From assembly GCA_028287745.1 (NCBI GenBank), contig JAQBPB010000018.1, forward strand, positions 1-64,000: a stretch of DNA of 64,000 nt, in the 5' to 3' direction. Source of the DNA: Chloroflexota bacterium (GTDB lineage: Bacteria > Chloroflexota > Chloroflexia > Chloroheliales > Chloroheliaceae). This document shows positions 26,003-33,731 of this stretch, in pieces. How positions within the stretch are numbered: position 1 is the stretch's first letter; each line of letters opens with the position of its first letter. Under the pieces are notes generated by a model. It was not told where the DNA came from, did not search any database, and saw only the letters and a list, made by a program, of their open reading frames with translations. A program made the translations under genes and the position numbers.

Positions 26003-27577
26003 TTGGAAAAATCAGAGGTTATCAGCGGGAACGAAGCGGGTAAAGCCGCTTTGCAAAAATTTGCAGGTAAATTGCGTGAACTGCGCAAACGGGCCGGTCT
26101 GACCCAGCAAGAGTTCGCCGAGGCCGCCTATTGTTCCCCCGACCATATCACTAAAATGGAGCGGGCAGTCCGCCTGCCGTCCTCCCATATGTTGCGCCTG
26201 ATGCTCCAGACTTTCAAGGAGCATGGAATTGACCAGGCTGCCCTGGATAACCTGGAACAACTGCTGCTGACCTGCAAACTGCCCGAACCGGTCGCGGCGG
26301 TCCCCGCTGTCCAGGTTGCCACTCAAATCAGCCCGGTTACGCCGGTTAGCCCGCCGGAGAACCCGGATGATGAAGACGAGTGGGATATTACCATTCAGAC
26401 CAATATCATGCCTCTACGAGCCTCTAACCTGAATGTGAAGCACCACCCGGCGATGGGCCGGTTCAGCCAGGCCCCGGTGGCCCAGGTAATGTTTGGCCGC
26501 CAGAAAGAACTGGAAGACCTGGTGCGGGCCTTGAAAGGCAGCGAAGGCCATAAAAGTCCGGTGGCGGTTATCACCGGGATTGGCGGTATTGGCAAAAGCA
26601 CCCTGGCCTATGAGGCGGCGGTGCAATCGGTCCAGCGCGGCTATTACGATGCCTTTATCTGGGAAAGCGCCAAAACCCGCCAGTTCAATCACGGCGAAAT
26701 CGAGGCTATCGAATTCCCCTCGCCCTGGTCCCATTTCTCACCTTCACTGACCCTGGAAGGTTTATTGGACAGCCTGATTTTCTACTTTGGCCGGGAAGAC
26801 CTGCTGGATGGCTCGGCCAGCCTGGAAACCAAACTGGGCGAAATACTCCATGAGCTGCCCAAGAAACGCTATCTGCTGGTGCTGGATAACCTGGAAAGCT
26901 GCCACAACCCCCGGCTGGTTATGGTCTACCTGACCCAGATTATGCAGCAAACCGGTACGGCCTTTCTGATTACTTCCCGGGAAGTACCGGCCTATTTTGA
27001 TGGGTTTAACCTGACCCTGCGCGGCCTTGACCCGGGCGCGGCGGTAAACTTCTTGCAATATGAAGGCCAGATCCGGAATATCCCACCTCTGCGAGATAAT
27101 TTAAAAGACCCGGAAATCGCCCAGGCCATCGGCCAGATTATCACTCAAACCGGTGGGCATCCGCTGGCCCTGGGGCTGGTTACCCGCCAGCTAACTACGT
27201 TTTCGCTGGACCGGGTGCTGGAAGACCTGCGCACCGGCTATAATGAAGTTGCCAGCCTGCGCCACCGGCCGGCGGGCGGCCTTTACAGCTACCTCTTCAA
27301 GACTGCCTGGGACAACCTTACCCGGCCCGCCGGGCGGTTGTTAATGAAACTACCCGCCGCCCAGGGTAAATTCCTGACCGAAAACGAAATCGCCGTCCTG
27401 GCCGGTATCGCCCCGGACGAACGTGTCCGGTTCGACCTGTCCCTGGCCGAGTTGGTCCGCTATTCGCTATTGGAAGTTACCGGCGAATTCCAAAAACGCT
27501 ACCGGCTCCATCCCCTGACTCACAACTTCCTGAGTACCGGCCTGATTACACAGTGGCAAAACAAGAATCAGAAGTAG
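26003..27577 (+). CDS. XRE helix-turn-helix fused to an NB-ARC (STAND) ATPase
   Basis: A 524-residue signalling protein. The XRE-type HTH is at ~22-80 (LRKRAGLTQQEFAEAAYCSPDHITKME), followed by a linker. An NB-ARC module runs from ~160 (FGRQKELEDL) with Walker A GIGGIGKST at ~192, Walker B YLLVLDNLE at ~290, a sensor-type ITSRE and the GGHPLALGLV (GxP) motif. A winged-helix-like region ends the protein. STAND regulators usually carry a long repeat domain that senses the trigger; here none follows, so the protein stops after the nucleotide switch. It begins with TTG preceded by AAAAGGGG. It follows the EccC-like gene by 92 bases on the same strand and may regulate it or act as an independent switch. 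Confidence 0.85.
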   Translation: MEKSEVISGNEAGKAALQKFAGKLRELRKRAGLTQQEFAEAAYCSPDHITKMERAVRLPSSHMLRLMLQTFKEHGIDQAALDNLEQLLLTCKLPEPVAAVPAVQVATQISPVTPVSPPENPDDEDEWDITIQTNIMPLRASNLNVKHHPAMGRFSQAPVAQVMFGRQKELEDLVRALKGSEGHKSPVAVITGIGGIGKSTLAYEAAVQSVQRGYYDAFIWESAKTRQFNHGEIEAIEFPSPWSHFSPSLTLEGLLDSLIFYFGREDLLDGSASLETKLGEILHELPKKRYLLVLDNLESCHNPRLVMVYLTQIMQQTGTAFLITSREVPAYFDGFNLTLRGLDPGAAVNFLQYEGQIRNIPPLRDNLKDPEIAQAIGQIITQTGGHPLALGLVTRQLTTFSLDRVLEDLRTGYNEVASLRHRPAGGLYSYLFKTAWDNLTRPAGRLLMKLPAAQGKFLTENEIAVLAGIAPDERVRFDLSLAELVRYSLLEVTGEFQKRYRLHPLTHNFLSTGLITQWQNKNQK

Positions 27578-27760
27578 GAAGAGGTCAGTAGTCAGTGGGA
27601 CGGTGGAAGAGGGCGGGGGAAATGATTAGTTGTCGGGTTTTCAGATGGGCTACTTATTTGCCAGGAAGGCTAACTGAGAGGTAACCGGTAAACTCAAATT
27701 GAATCACAATTTTTAATAACCCATTACCTGACCAGCCCACTGACCTCTGAACTCTGAACT
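27578..27760. repeat. Intergenic GTCAGT-type repeat element after the STAND gene
   Basis: GAGGTCAGTAGTCAGTGGG (from ~27583) and its imperfect inverse CCCACTGACCTCTGAACTC (from ~27738) match at 16 of 19 positions and bound about 135 bases without a gene. The pattern is that of the mre spacers. It could be a short tandem-repeat element or a non-autonomous mobile element remnant. Confidence 0.5.
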
Positions 27761-28196
27761 CTGCTCAAGGACTTAGGAAAAGATAAACCTGAATTTAATT
27801 ATTCCTTTGACCGAATTATACGAAGGAATTCGCTTCGAAGAGGATTAGATTTACCGGGTAAACAGCGAATATTTCACCCAAATATTGCCTGTGATTGAGC
27901 CATAACCATTACACCATGCTGCTATAAAGAAGCCTGTTTGATATATATGGCAGACTATTCTTAAACTTTCCCTTCTACCAATCAATAATTTCTATCTCAC
28001 CAACCAATTAATACAATGCGCGGTGGTTTTTCTGATGCCGTTCAGGGGTATATAATTGATTCATATTATTCTTTGGATGCTAACCCAAACCGCCTGGCGG
28101 CAACTTGCTCAAATATTTTAACCGGTGGTGCTAAATCAGCTTTTAGGGTTTGTCACCTGGCCTATTTAATAACCGGCTTGGAAAATAAAAAAACTG
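27761..28196. other. AT-rich gap before the MFS exporter gene
   Basis: No gene is supported here. A short frame at 28016-28213 overlaps the exporter start and has no ribosome-binding site. TATAAT at 28051-28056 could be the -10 box of the exporter promoter, though no good -35 is seen. A small inverted repeat CGAAG...CTTCG lies near 27820-27837. Confidence 0.35.
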
Positions 28197-29879
28197 ATGG
28201 CAGATTTAAATAATTCTTTAGATAAAAAAGGTTCGACTAAACAATTACCGTCGGATAACAAAAAAGTGGCCCTGGCCCTTTCCGGCATCATACTGAGTAT
28301 CCTCCTTTCATCACTTGACCAAACAATTGTCCACCCGGCAATGCCCCGGATAGTTGAAGAACTACAGGGTTTCTCTTTATTTGCCTGGGTCACCACCGCT
28401 TACCTCTTAACTTCAACCGCGTCAATTCCGATTGCCGGTAAGTTCGGTGACATGTTCGGGCGAAAGTTAGTCCTTATCAGTGCGATTATAATTTTCCTGA
28501 TAGGTTCGATGTTAAGTGGAGCCGCACCTAGCATGATCTGGCTGGTTATTTTCCGGGGTATCCAGGGTATCGGAGCCGGGGCCTTAATGGGCAACGCCTT
28601 TGCCCAGATTGCCGAATTGTTTCCCGACTCGGCCAAACGGGCCCGCTGGCAGGGTTTTATAACCGCCTGTTTCGGGGCCTCTTCCATGCTGGGGCCGACG
28701 CTAGGTGGCTTTATTACCGATAACCTGAGCTGGCGTTGGGTTTTTTATGTAAACCTGCCCGTAGGAGCCCTGGCGATATTATCGCTGGTTTTCAATCTGC
28801 CCAATGCCAACGCGACCGGCAGGCGCCGCATTGATTGGTGGGGCGCTTTTACGATTACCGGGGCGGTCGTGACCCTGCTTCTAGCCCTGACCTGGGGCGG
28901 CCAGAAACCACCTACCGGTTACAGCTGGGTCAGCCCGCAGATCCTGGGCTTGATTGGGGCCAGTATCCTCCTTACAGGACTGTTTATTTTTATCGAAAGG
29001 CGGGTTGAAGAACCCATCGTACCGCTCCAGCTATTCACTCTACCTACTTTACGGGTCGTAGTGATTATTAGCCTGGGTGTCGGCGGCTTAATGCTGGGAA
29101 CTACCCTGTTCATCCCCCTGTTTGTGCAGGTGGTATTGGGCCAATCCGCTTCCAGCTCGGGCGCGATTACTACCCCCCTGGCCCTGGCCCAGATTAGCGC
29201 CAGCATCCTGACCACTCAATTTATCGGTCGAATTGGGAACTTAAAGATGCCGCTGGTAATGGGCGGCATTCTATCCGTGACCGGAGTGGGACTACTTTTC
29301 ACTTTAGGTGTTAACTCACCTACCTGGCAAGTTACCATGTGTATGATTGTGATTGGCCTGGGATTGGGTCCGTTAATGCCTGGGACCACCATCCTGGTTC
29401 AGGAAAGTATTCCTCGTAAAAACCTGGGAGTGGGCATTTCTTCCATGCAGTTCTTCCGGGCGATTGGCAGCACCCTGGGAGTAGCCCTGATTGGCTCCTT
29501 TGTGACAAACAACTATGTAGCCAATATCAACGCCGCCGAGGCCAGTAAAAATTTGAACCCCCAGTTGCTGGCCGCTATCCAGGAACCGCAGAACTTGCTC
29601 AACAAGCAAATTTCCGGGAGCCTACCCCCGGATGTTATTGCAACGGTAAACCAGGCACTGGTAAATGCCACCCATCAGGGGTATTTTATATCGGCCGGTT
29701 TCGCCTTGCTGGTAGCGGTCCTGGTCATTTTCTTTGTGCCAAATCTCTGGATTATTACCCCACGCAAGCGTAAAGGCGCGGCTGAAACTTTGCCAGCCGA
29801 AGCACTGACCCAGCCTGAAGCCGTAATGGAGGAAAGCCTGGCGGCCAATCAAGGCGAAAAACAAAATTCCAGGCCCTGA
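28197..29879 (+). CDS. MFS transporter, DHA2 (EmrB/QacA) drug:H+ antiporter type, 14 TM
   Basis: A 560-residue permease. The N-terminus after a short hydrophilic lead contains LSSLDQTIVHPAMPRI, the membrane-embedded acidic motif of TM1 in the DHA2 family. GKFGDMFGRKLVL is the loop 2-3 MFS signature, and SMLGPTLGGFITDNLSWRWVFYVNLPVG is motif C. About 14 hydrophobic segments are present, and the C-terminal 45 residues are hydrophilic. It should expel hydrophobic cations or other toxic compounds with proton exchange. The ribosome-binding site is weak. It stands alone, with a long gap before it and a strong terminator after it; no regulator is next to it apart from the AraC gene converging from the other side. 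Confidence 0.9.
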   Translation: MADLNNSLDKKGSTKQLPSDNKKVALALSGIILSILLSSLDQTIVHPAMPRIVEELQGFSLFAWVTTAYLLTSTASIPIAGKFGDMFGRKLVLISAIIIFLIGSMLSGAAPSMIWLVIFRGIQGIGAGALMGNAFAQIAELFPDSAKRARWQGFITACFGASSMLGPTLGGFITDNLSWRWVFYVNLPVGALAILSLVFNLPNANATGRRRIDWWGAFTITGAVVTLLLALTWGGQKPPTGYSWVSPQILGLIGASILLTGLFIFIERRVEEPIVPLQLFTLPTLRVVVIISLGVGGLMLGTTLFIPLFVQVVLGQSASSSGAITTPLALAQISASILTTQFIGRIGNLKMPLVMGGILSVTGVGLLFTLGVNSPTWQVTMCMIVIGLGLGPLMPGTTILVQESIPRKNLGVGISSMQFFRAIGSTLGVALIGSFVTNNYVANINAAEASKNLNPQLLAAIQEPQNLLNKQISGSLPPDVIATVNQALVNATHQGYFISAGFALLVAVLVIFFVPNLWIITPRKRKGAAETLPAEALTQPEAVMEESLAANQGEKQNSRP

Positions 29880-29910
29880 ACTTTAACCACGCATTTCAAT
29901 AAGTAACAGT

Positions 29911-29955
29911 AAGGCTGGCCCGGTCGGAGATTTGTCCGACCGGGCCAGCCTTTTT
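29911..29955. terminator. Strong terminator between the MFS gene and the AraC gene
   Basis: A perfect 18-bp stem AAGGCTGGCCCGGTCGGA / TCCGACCGGGCCAGCCTT, 6-base loop, followed by TTT. It serves the + strand exporter and probably the converging minus-strand gene. Confidence 0.88.
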
Positions 29956-30024
29956 AGCCGATAGTCTGCTTACCGTTTCCCAGGCAAAGTTACCCTTACT
30001 TCTCCAGGAAAGTAATAACAATTC

Positions 30025-30873
30025 TTAATATAAGGACACCCTGTACTGCTTCGGTGTGACCCCACAAATATTTTCAAAAGCCGTATAAAAACCGCTTAAC
30101 GACTCAAACCCCGCTTCCAGGGCTATATCGAGAATTTTCCGGTCAGTAGTCGCCAGCAGCCGTTGAGCATGCAGCACACGGTATCGAATCAGATACTGGT
30201 TCATAGTCATGCCGTAAGCCTGGCGGAATATAGTCATCGCGTAGTTGGCATGCAATGCCACGTAGCTGGCAATCTGTTCAATATTGATTGGTTCGGTGTA
30301 ATGTTCAACGATGAACAGGGCCATTTGCTCGACTTTGCCAGGCGTGGGACCGCCTTTCTTCTGGCCCGGTTCTTCCTTTTGTTTGGGAGTAGCGCTCCAT
30401 TTAAGGGCCAGGCGGCGCAAGCGAGCCTCTATTTCAAGCAGCACAATACCCGGCTGGATACCGGAATCAGGTTTTAAGTCGGCATTCCATTGTTTGAAGG
30501 AAATCCGGTCGTGCGCGTTATAATCATTCTCCCGGTCTACCACCAGCTTGCCGTTTAAAATTATCTCGTTAAGAGGGTTGGGTAATTGCCATTGTAAAAA
30601 GGAGGCCAGGGGCAAATGAAGCCAGTACATCCGGGTGAGTTCCTGGGACATAACTAACTGGTGAGGCATAGTCGCCCAGAAAATAGTAAATTCCCCGGCT
30701 TCAACCGTAACCTGTTTCTCACCGAAAAGATAGGTGATTGACCCTTCTTCCAGGAAGTTTAACTCGACATCGTCGTGGCAGTGAGGCCGGGCCATCAGGC
30801 CGGGCGGGCCAAACCGGCATCCCAGGCTGGCCTTCAAAATTGACGGTTTCTGGTAAGTTATATTTTCTTTCAT
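30025..30873 (-). CDS. AraC family regulator, probable control of the alpha-galactosidase gene
   Basis: A 282-residue protein. An N-terminal cupin sensor (PGLMARPHCHDDVELNFLEEGSI, VEAGEFTIFWATMPHQL) and a C-terminal double HTH (NIEQIASYVALHANYAMTIFRQA; ILDIALEAGFESLSGFYTAFENICGVTPKQYR) give the classical AraC layout. This sensor type usually binds a sugar. It is divergent from the GH4 gene with 114 bases between them. That region contains AAGAAGT (30908) and its inverse ACTTCTT (30934) 20 bases apart, possible half-sites. Regulation of the GH4 gene is inferred from this arrangement, which resembles MelR-melA. Confidence 0.88.
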   Translation of the reverse strand: MKENITYQKPSILKASLGCRFGPPGLMARPHCHDDVELNFLEEGSITYLFGEKQVTVEAGEFTIFWATMPHQLVMSQELTRMYWLHLPLASFLQWQLPNPLNEIILNGKLVVDRENDYNAHDRISFKQWNADLKPDSGIQPGIVLLEIEARLRRLALKWSATPKQKEEPGQKKGGPTPGKVEQMALFIVEHYTEPINIEQIASYVALHANYAMTIFRQAYGMTMNQYLIRYRVLHAQRLLATTDRKILDIALEAGFESLSGFYTAFENICGVTPKQYRVSLY

Positions 30874-30987
30874 CTTAGGATACAGGAATTATTCTGGTGA
30901 AAACGAGAAGAAGTTTCCGAATACTTATTATACACTTCTTGGGAAGCAATACAATTCACAAATTTAAATGCATACAAGGGAGTTAAT

Positions 30988-32280
30988 ATGCCTAAGATTA
31001 CCTTCATAGGTGCCGGTAGTACGGTGTTTGCCAAAAATCTTCTGGGCGACATCCTGGGTTTTCCTGAATTGGCCGGTTCAACTATTAGCCTGTTTGATAT
31101 TGACCCGGAACGGCTCAAAACCTCCGAAATAGTGGCCCACAAAGTCGCGGAAGCCCTGGGTGCTAAACCGCTAATCGAGGCCACTACCGACCGGAAGAAA
31201 GCCCTGGACGGGGCCGACTATGCCATTTCCATGATCCAGGTCGGCGGGTACAAACCGTCCACAGTAATAGATTTTGATGTTCCCAAGAAATACGGTTTAC
31301 AGCAAACAATCGCGGATACCCTGGGTATTGGGGGAATTATGCGCGGGTTGCGCACCATCCCGGTCCTGCTGGATATTACCAGGGATATGGAAGAGTTATG
31401 CCCTGATATTAACTTCCTGAATTATGCCAACCCGATGGCAATGAATTGCTGGGCCATTAATCGGGCCAGCAAGATTAAAACGGTCGGCCTCTGTCACAGC
31501 GTGCAGGGTACCGCCGAGCAAATTGCCCACGACATTAATGTACCGATTGAAGAAATCAATTACCTTAGCGCCGGTATCAACCACATGTCGTTCTACCTCA
31601 AATTCGAACGCAACGGAGAGAGCCTTTACCCGCAGATTCGCCAGGTGCTACAGGAAGGCCGGGTGCCGGATTGGAACAGGGTCCGTTATGAGGTCTTTAA
31701 CCGGGTGGGGTACTTTGTGACCGAGTCCAGCGAGCATTTCAGTGAATATGTGCCCTGGTTTATCAAAAGGGACCGCCCGGACCTGATCGAGAAATTCAAC
31801 ATCCCGCTGGACGAGTACATTCGCCGCTGTGAGAATCAGATTGCGGGTTGGGAAAGTCTCCGAAAGGAATATGAAAGCAGCGATAAGCCAATTGAGGTCA
31901 AGCAAAGCCCTGAATACGGCTCGCTAATTATCCACAGTATCGAAACCGGGATGCCCCGCGTGGTCTATGGAAACGTCGCCAACCACGATATTATCAGCAA
32001 TCTGCCGGAAGGTTGTACCGTTGAAGTACCCTGCCTGGTTGATAAGAACGGGGTTCAGCCGACCCGGATTGGCAAAATCCCGCCCCAACTGGCCGCCTTG
32101 ATGCAGACCAACATCAATGTCCAGTCGCTTACCGTCGAAGCGGCCCTGACCGGCAACCGCGAACACGTTTACCACGCCGCCATGCTCGATCCCCATACCG
32201 CCGCCGAACTCGACCTGTCTCAGATCTGGAGCATGGTCGATGACCTGCTGGAAGCCCATGGCGATTACGTAAGAATCTAA
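30988..32280 (+). CDS. melA: GH4 family alpha-galactosidase (NAD- and metal-dependent)
   Basis: A 430-residue GH4 glycosidase. The N-terminal Rossmann fold has FIGAGSTVFAKNLLGD, then ISLFDIDPERL (binding the NAD ribose). The family motif NYANPMAMNCWA, the metal-binding Cys in GLCHSVQGT and the His in GINHMSF are all present. GH4 enzymes cleave glycosides by an oxidation-elimination mechanism with NAD+ and Mn2+; the CHSVQGT version is that of MelA-type alpha-galactosidases acting on melibiose or raffinose sugars. An alpha-glucuronidase or other GH4 specificity cannot be excluded. AAGGGAG precedes the ATG. It heads the sugar island next to lacI and the ABC importer. Confidence 0.85.
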   Translation: MPKITFIGAGSTVFAKNLLGDILGFPELAGSTISLFDIDPERLKTSEIVAHKVAEALGAKPLIEATTDRKKALDGADYAISMIQVGGYKPSTVIDFDVPKKYGLQQTIADTLGIGGIMRGLRTIPVLLDITRDMEELCPDINFLNYANPMAMNCWAINRASKIKTVGLCHSVQGTAEQIAHDINVPIEEINYLSAGINHMSFYLKFERNGESLYPQIRQVLQEGRVPDWNRVRYEVFNRVGYFVTESSEHFSEYVPWFIKRDRPDLIEKFNIPLDEYIRRCENQIAGWESLRKEYESSDKPIEVKQSPEYGSLIIHSIETGMPRVVYGNVANHDIISNLPEGCTVEVPCLVDKNGVQPTRIGKIPPQLAALMQTNINVQSLTVEAALTGNREHVYHAAMLDPHTAAELDLSQIWSMVDDLLEAHGDYVRI

Positions 32281-32305
32281 ATTTAGACAGAATGAAGCAA
32301 AACCA

Positions 32306-32338
32306 GGGTAGCCCATATGGGTTGCCCTTTTGGGTTTT
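32306..32338 (+). terminator. Terminator after the GH4 gene
   Basis: GGGTAGCCCA / TGGGTTGCCC forms a 10-bp stem with two G-T pairs and a very short loop, followed by TTTTGGGTTTT. A second weaker hairpin (AACCTGC / GCAGGTT, 32369-32396, then TTTA) lies downstream. Confidence 0.65.
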
Positions 32339-32408
32339 ATAATTTTAAGCGCATGAAGAAGTTTATTTAACCTGCCCTGGGATTTTTTTGCAGGTTTTTA
32401 CCGGGCTA

Positions 32409-32436
32409 TTGAAAATTTTTCTTGCTAACATATAAT
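32409..32436 (+). promoter_or_regulatory. Promoter of the lacI-type gene
   Basis: TTGAAA (32409-32414), 16-base spacer, perfect TATAAT (32431-32436). Predicted leader ~35 bases to the GTG at 32478. Confidence 0.65.
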
Positions 32437-32477
32437 GATTTTAGAAAATTTCTCCCAAACAACTTAAGGTTTAAACA

Positions 32478-33536
32478 GTGCGGATAAAATTACGAGATAT
32501 AGCCGAACGAGCAAATGTTTCGGCCTCTACCGTTTCCAGGGTAATTAATAATCATCCACAGGTGGACCAGCAGACACGTGAAACGGTTATGGTGGCCTTA
32601 ACTCAACTTGGTTATCCACTGTTTAACACAAAAACTTCAAGTGAAGGCGAGCTTGAAGGTACTATTACGGTAATAACCCGGTCGGAGCCGGACCAGAACA
32701 ATCAATCGGTTAACAATGAACAGCCGGTGGATAGTAACCGCTTTTATAACGATTTCAACCTGGCGATTACCGAAGGTATAGAGACGGTTATACGGAAACG
32801 TGGTTTGCGGACCCAGATGGAACGGATGTCGTTTGAAAAACCGACTGAAAAAGACCTGGCGCTTTTGATCCGGTCCAAAGGAGTAGTCATCGTCGGGGGT
32901 ATGAAGGAACTCCAGCTTGTAAATAAACTGGAAAAAGCCGGTGTGCCTTTTGTTGTCGCCGGGGCCCACCTGGGCGAACACGAAGTAAACTGCGTATTGG
33001 GTAATTACCTTGAAGGGACCGCCAGGGCCGTGGCAGCTTTAATTGAACTCGGCCACACCCGGATTGCCCTTGTGAATGGCCCAACCACTACCACGACCAG
33101 CAAGGACAAACTAAAAGGGTACAAGCTGGGCTTGAGTGAAGCAAAACTGCCCTTTGACCCTGAATTAATCGTGACTTCCGGCGCGTTTCATCCAAATGGT
33201 TGCTATAAAGCAACCCAGGAATTATTGAACCGGAACCGGCACTTTACAGCAGTTATTTTCCCGGATGATTTATTGGCCCTGGGTGGTTTGAGGGCTATAA
33301 GGGAAAAAGGGCTGCGCGTGCCGGAAGATGTATCGGTAATTGGGTTCTACAATTATGCGATAACCCAGTTTACCGAGCCGCCGCTATCTACCATTCACCT
33401 GGAACGGCAAAGATTGGGAGAGATAGCAGCCCGGCGGTTACTGAATTTACTGGAACATTCCGATGGCGAACACCTGCAAATTATGCTTCCCATGAAGCTA
33501 ATATTGCGAGCATCAACCGGTCCTGCTCCCGGTTAG
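32478..33536 (+). CDS. LacI family transcriptional repressor
   Basis: A 352-residue LacI/GalR protein starting with GTG. The DNA-binding headpiece is at residues 3-48 (IKLRDIAERANVSASTVSRV, hinge to QLGYPLF), followed by the periplasmic-binding-protein-like sugar domain with VVIVGG, VPFVVAGAHLGEHEVNCV, FTAVIFPDDLLALGGLRAI and STIHLERQRLGEIAARRLL. About 20 residues (SSEGELEGTITVITRSEPDQ and on) form an unusually polar insert after the hinge. It sits between the GH4 gene and the ABC importer and is the likely repressor of the latter. A palindrome with a central CG at 33560-33581 is a candidate operator. Confidence 0.92.
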   Translation: MRIKLRDIAERANVSASTVSRVINNHPQVDQQTRETVMVALTQLGYPLFNTKTSSEGELEGTITVITRSEPDQNNQSVNNEQPVDSNRFYNDFNLAITEGIETVIRKRGLRTQMERMSFEKPTEKDLALLIRSKGVVIVGGMKELQLVNKLEKAGVPFVVAGAHLGEHEVNCVLGNYLEGTARAVAALIELGHTRIALVNGPTTTTTSKDKLKGYKLGLSEAKLPFDPELIVTSGAFHPNGCYKATQELLNRNRHFTAVIFPDDLLALGGLRAIREKGLRVPEDVSVIGFYNYAITQFTEPPLSTIHLERQRLGEIAARRLLNLLEHSDGEHLQIMLPMKLILRASTGPAPG

Positions 33537-33559
33537 AAATTCAAGTGATTTTGCAAACC

Positions 33560-33581
33560 CGGTAAAGGAACGCTTTAACCG
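33560..33581. promoter_or_regulatory. Candidate LacI-type operator upstream of the sugar importer
   Basis: On the minus strand CGGTTAAAGCGTTCCTTTACCG: near-symmetric arms around a central CG-containing core, as in many LacI-family operators. It lies after the lacI stop and before the importer genes. Confidence 0.4.
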
Positions 33582-33731
33582 TGTAACCTACACAGCTTTT
33601 CGTCTTTCAATAACCAAAGACTTCATTCACCCCAGGCTACCATGCCGCTCACCAGAAGCCCGCGGCTATATTCGAGGTGTGCCCGGGTTAAGGAATGCTG
33701 TTCAAAACAGAATATTTGGAGGAGATTTACC

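Noticed and set aside
28016..28213. 65-codon frame before the MFS gene
   Set aside because: No ribosome-binding site, atypical composition and overlap with the exporter start; it probably covers the exporter promoter.
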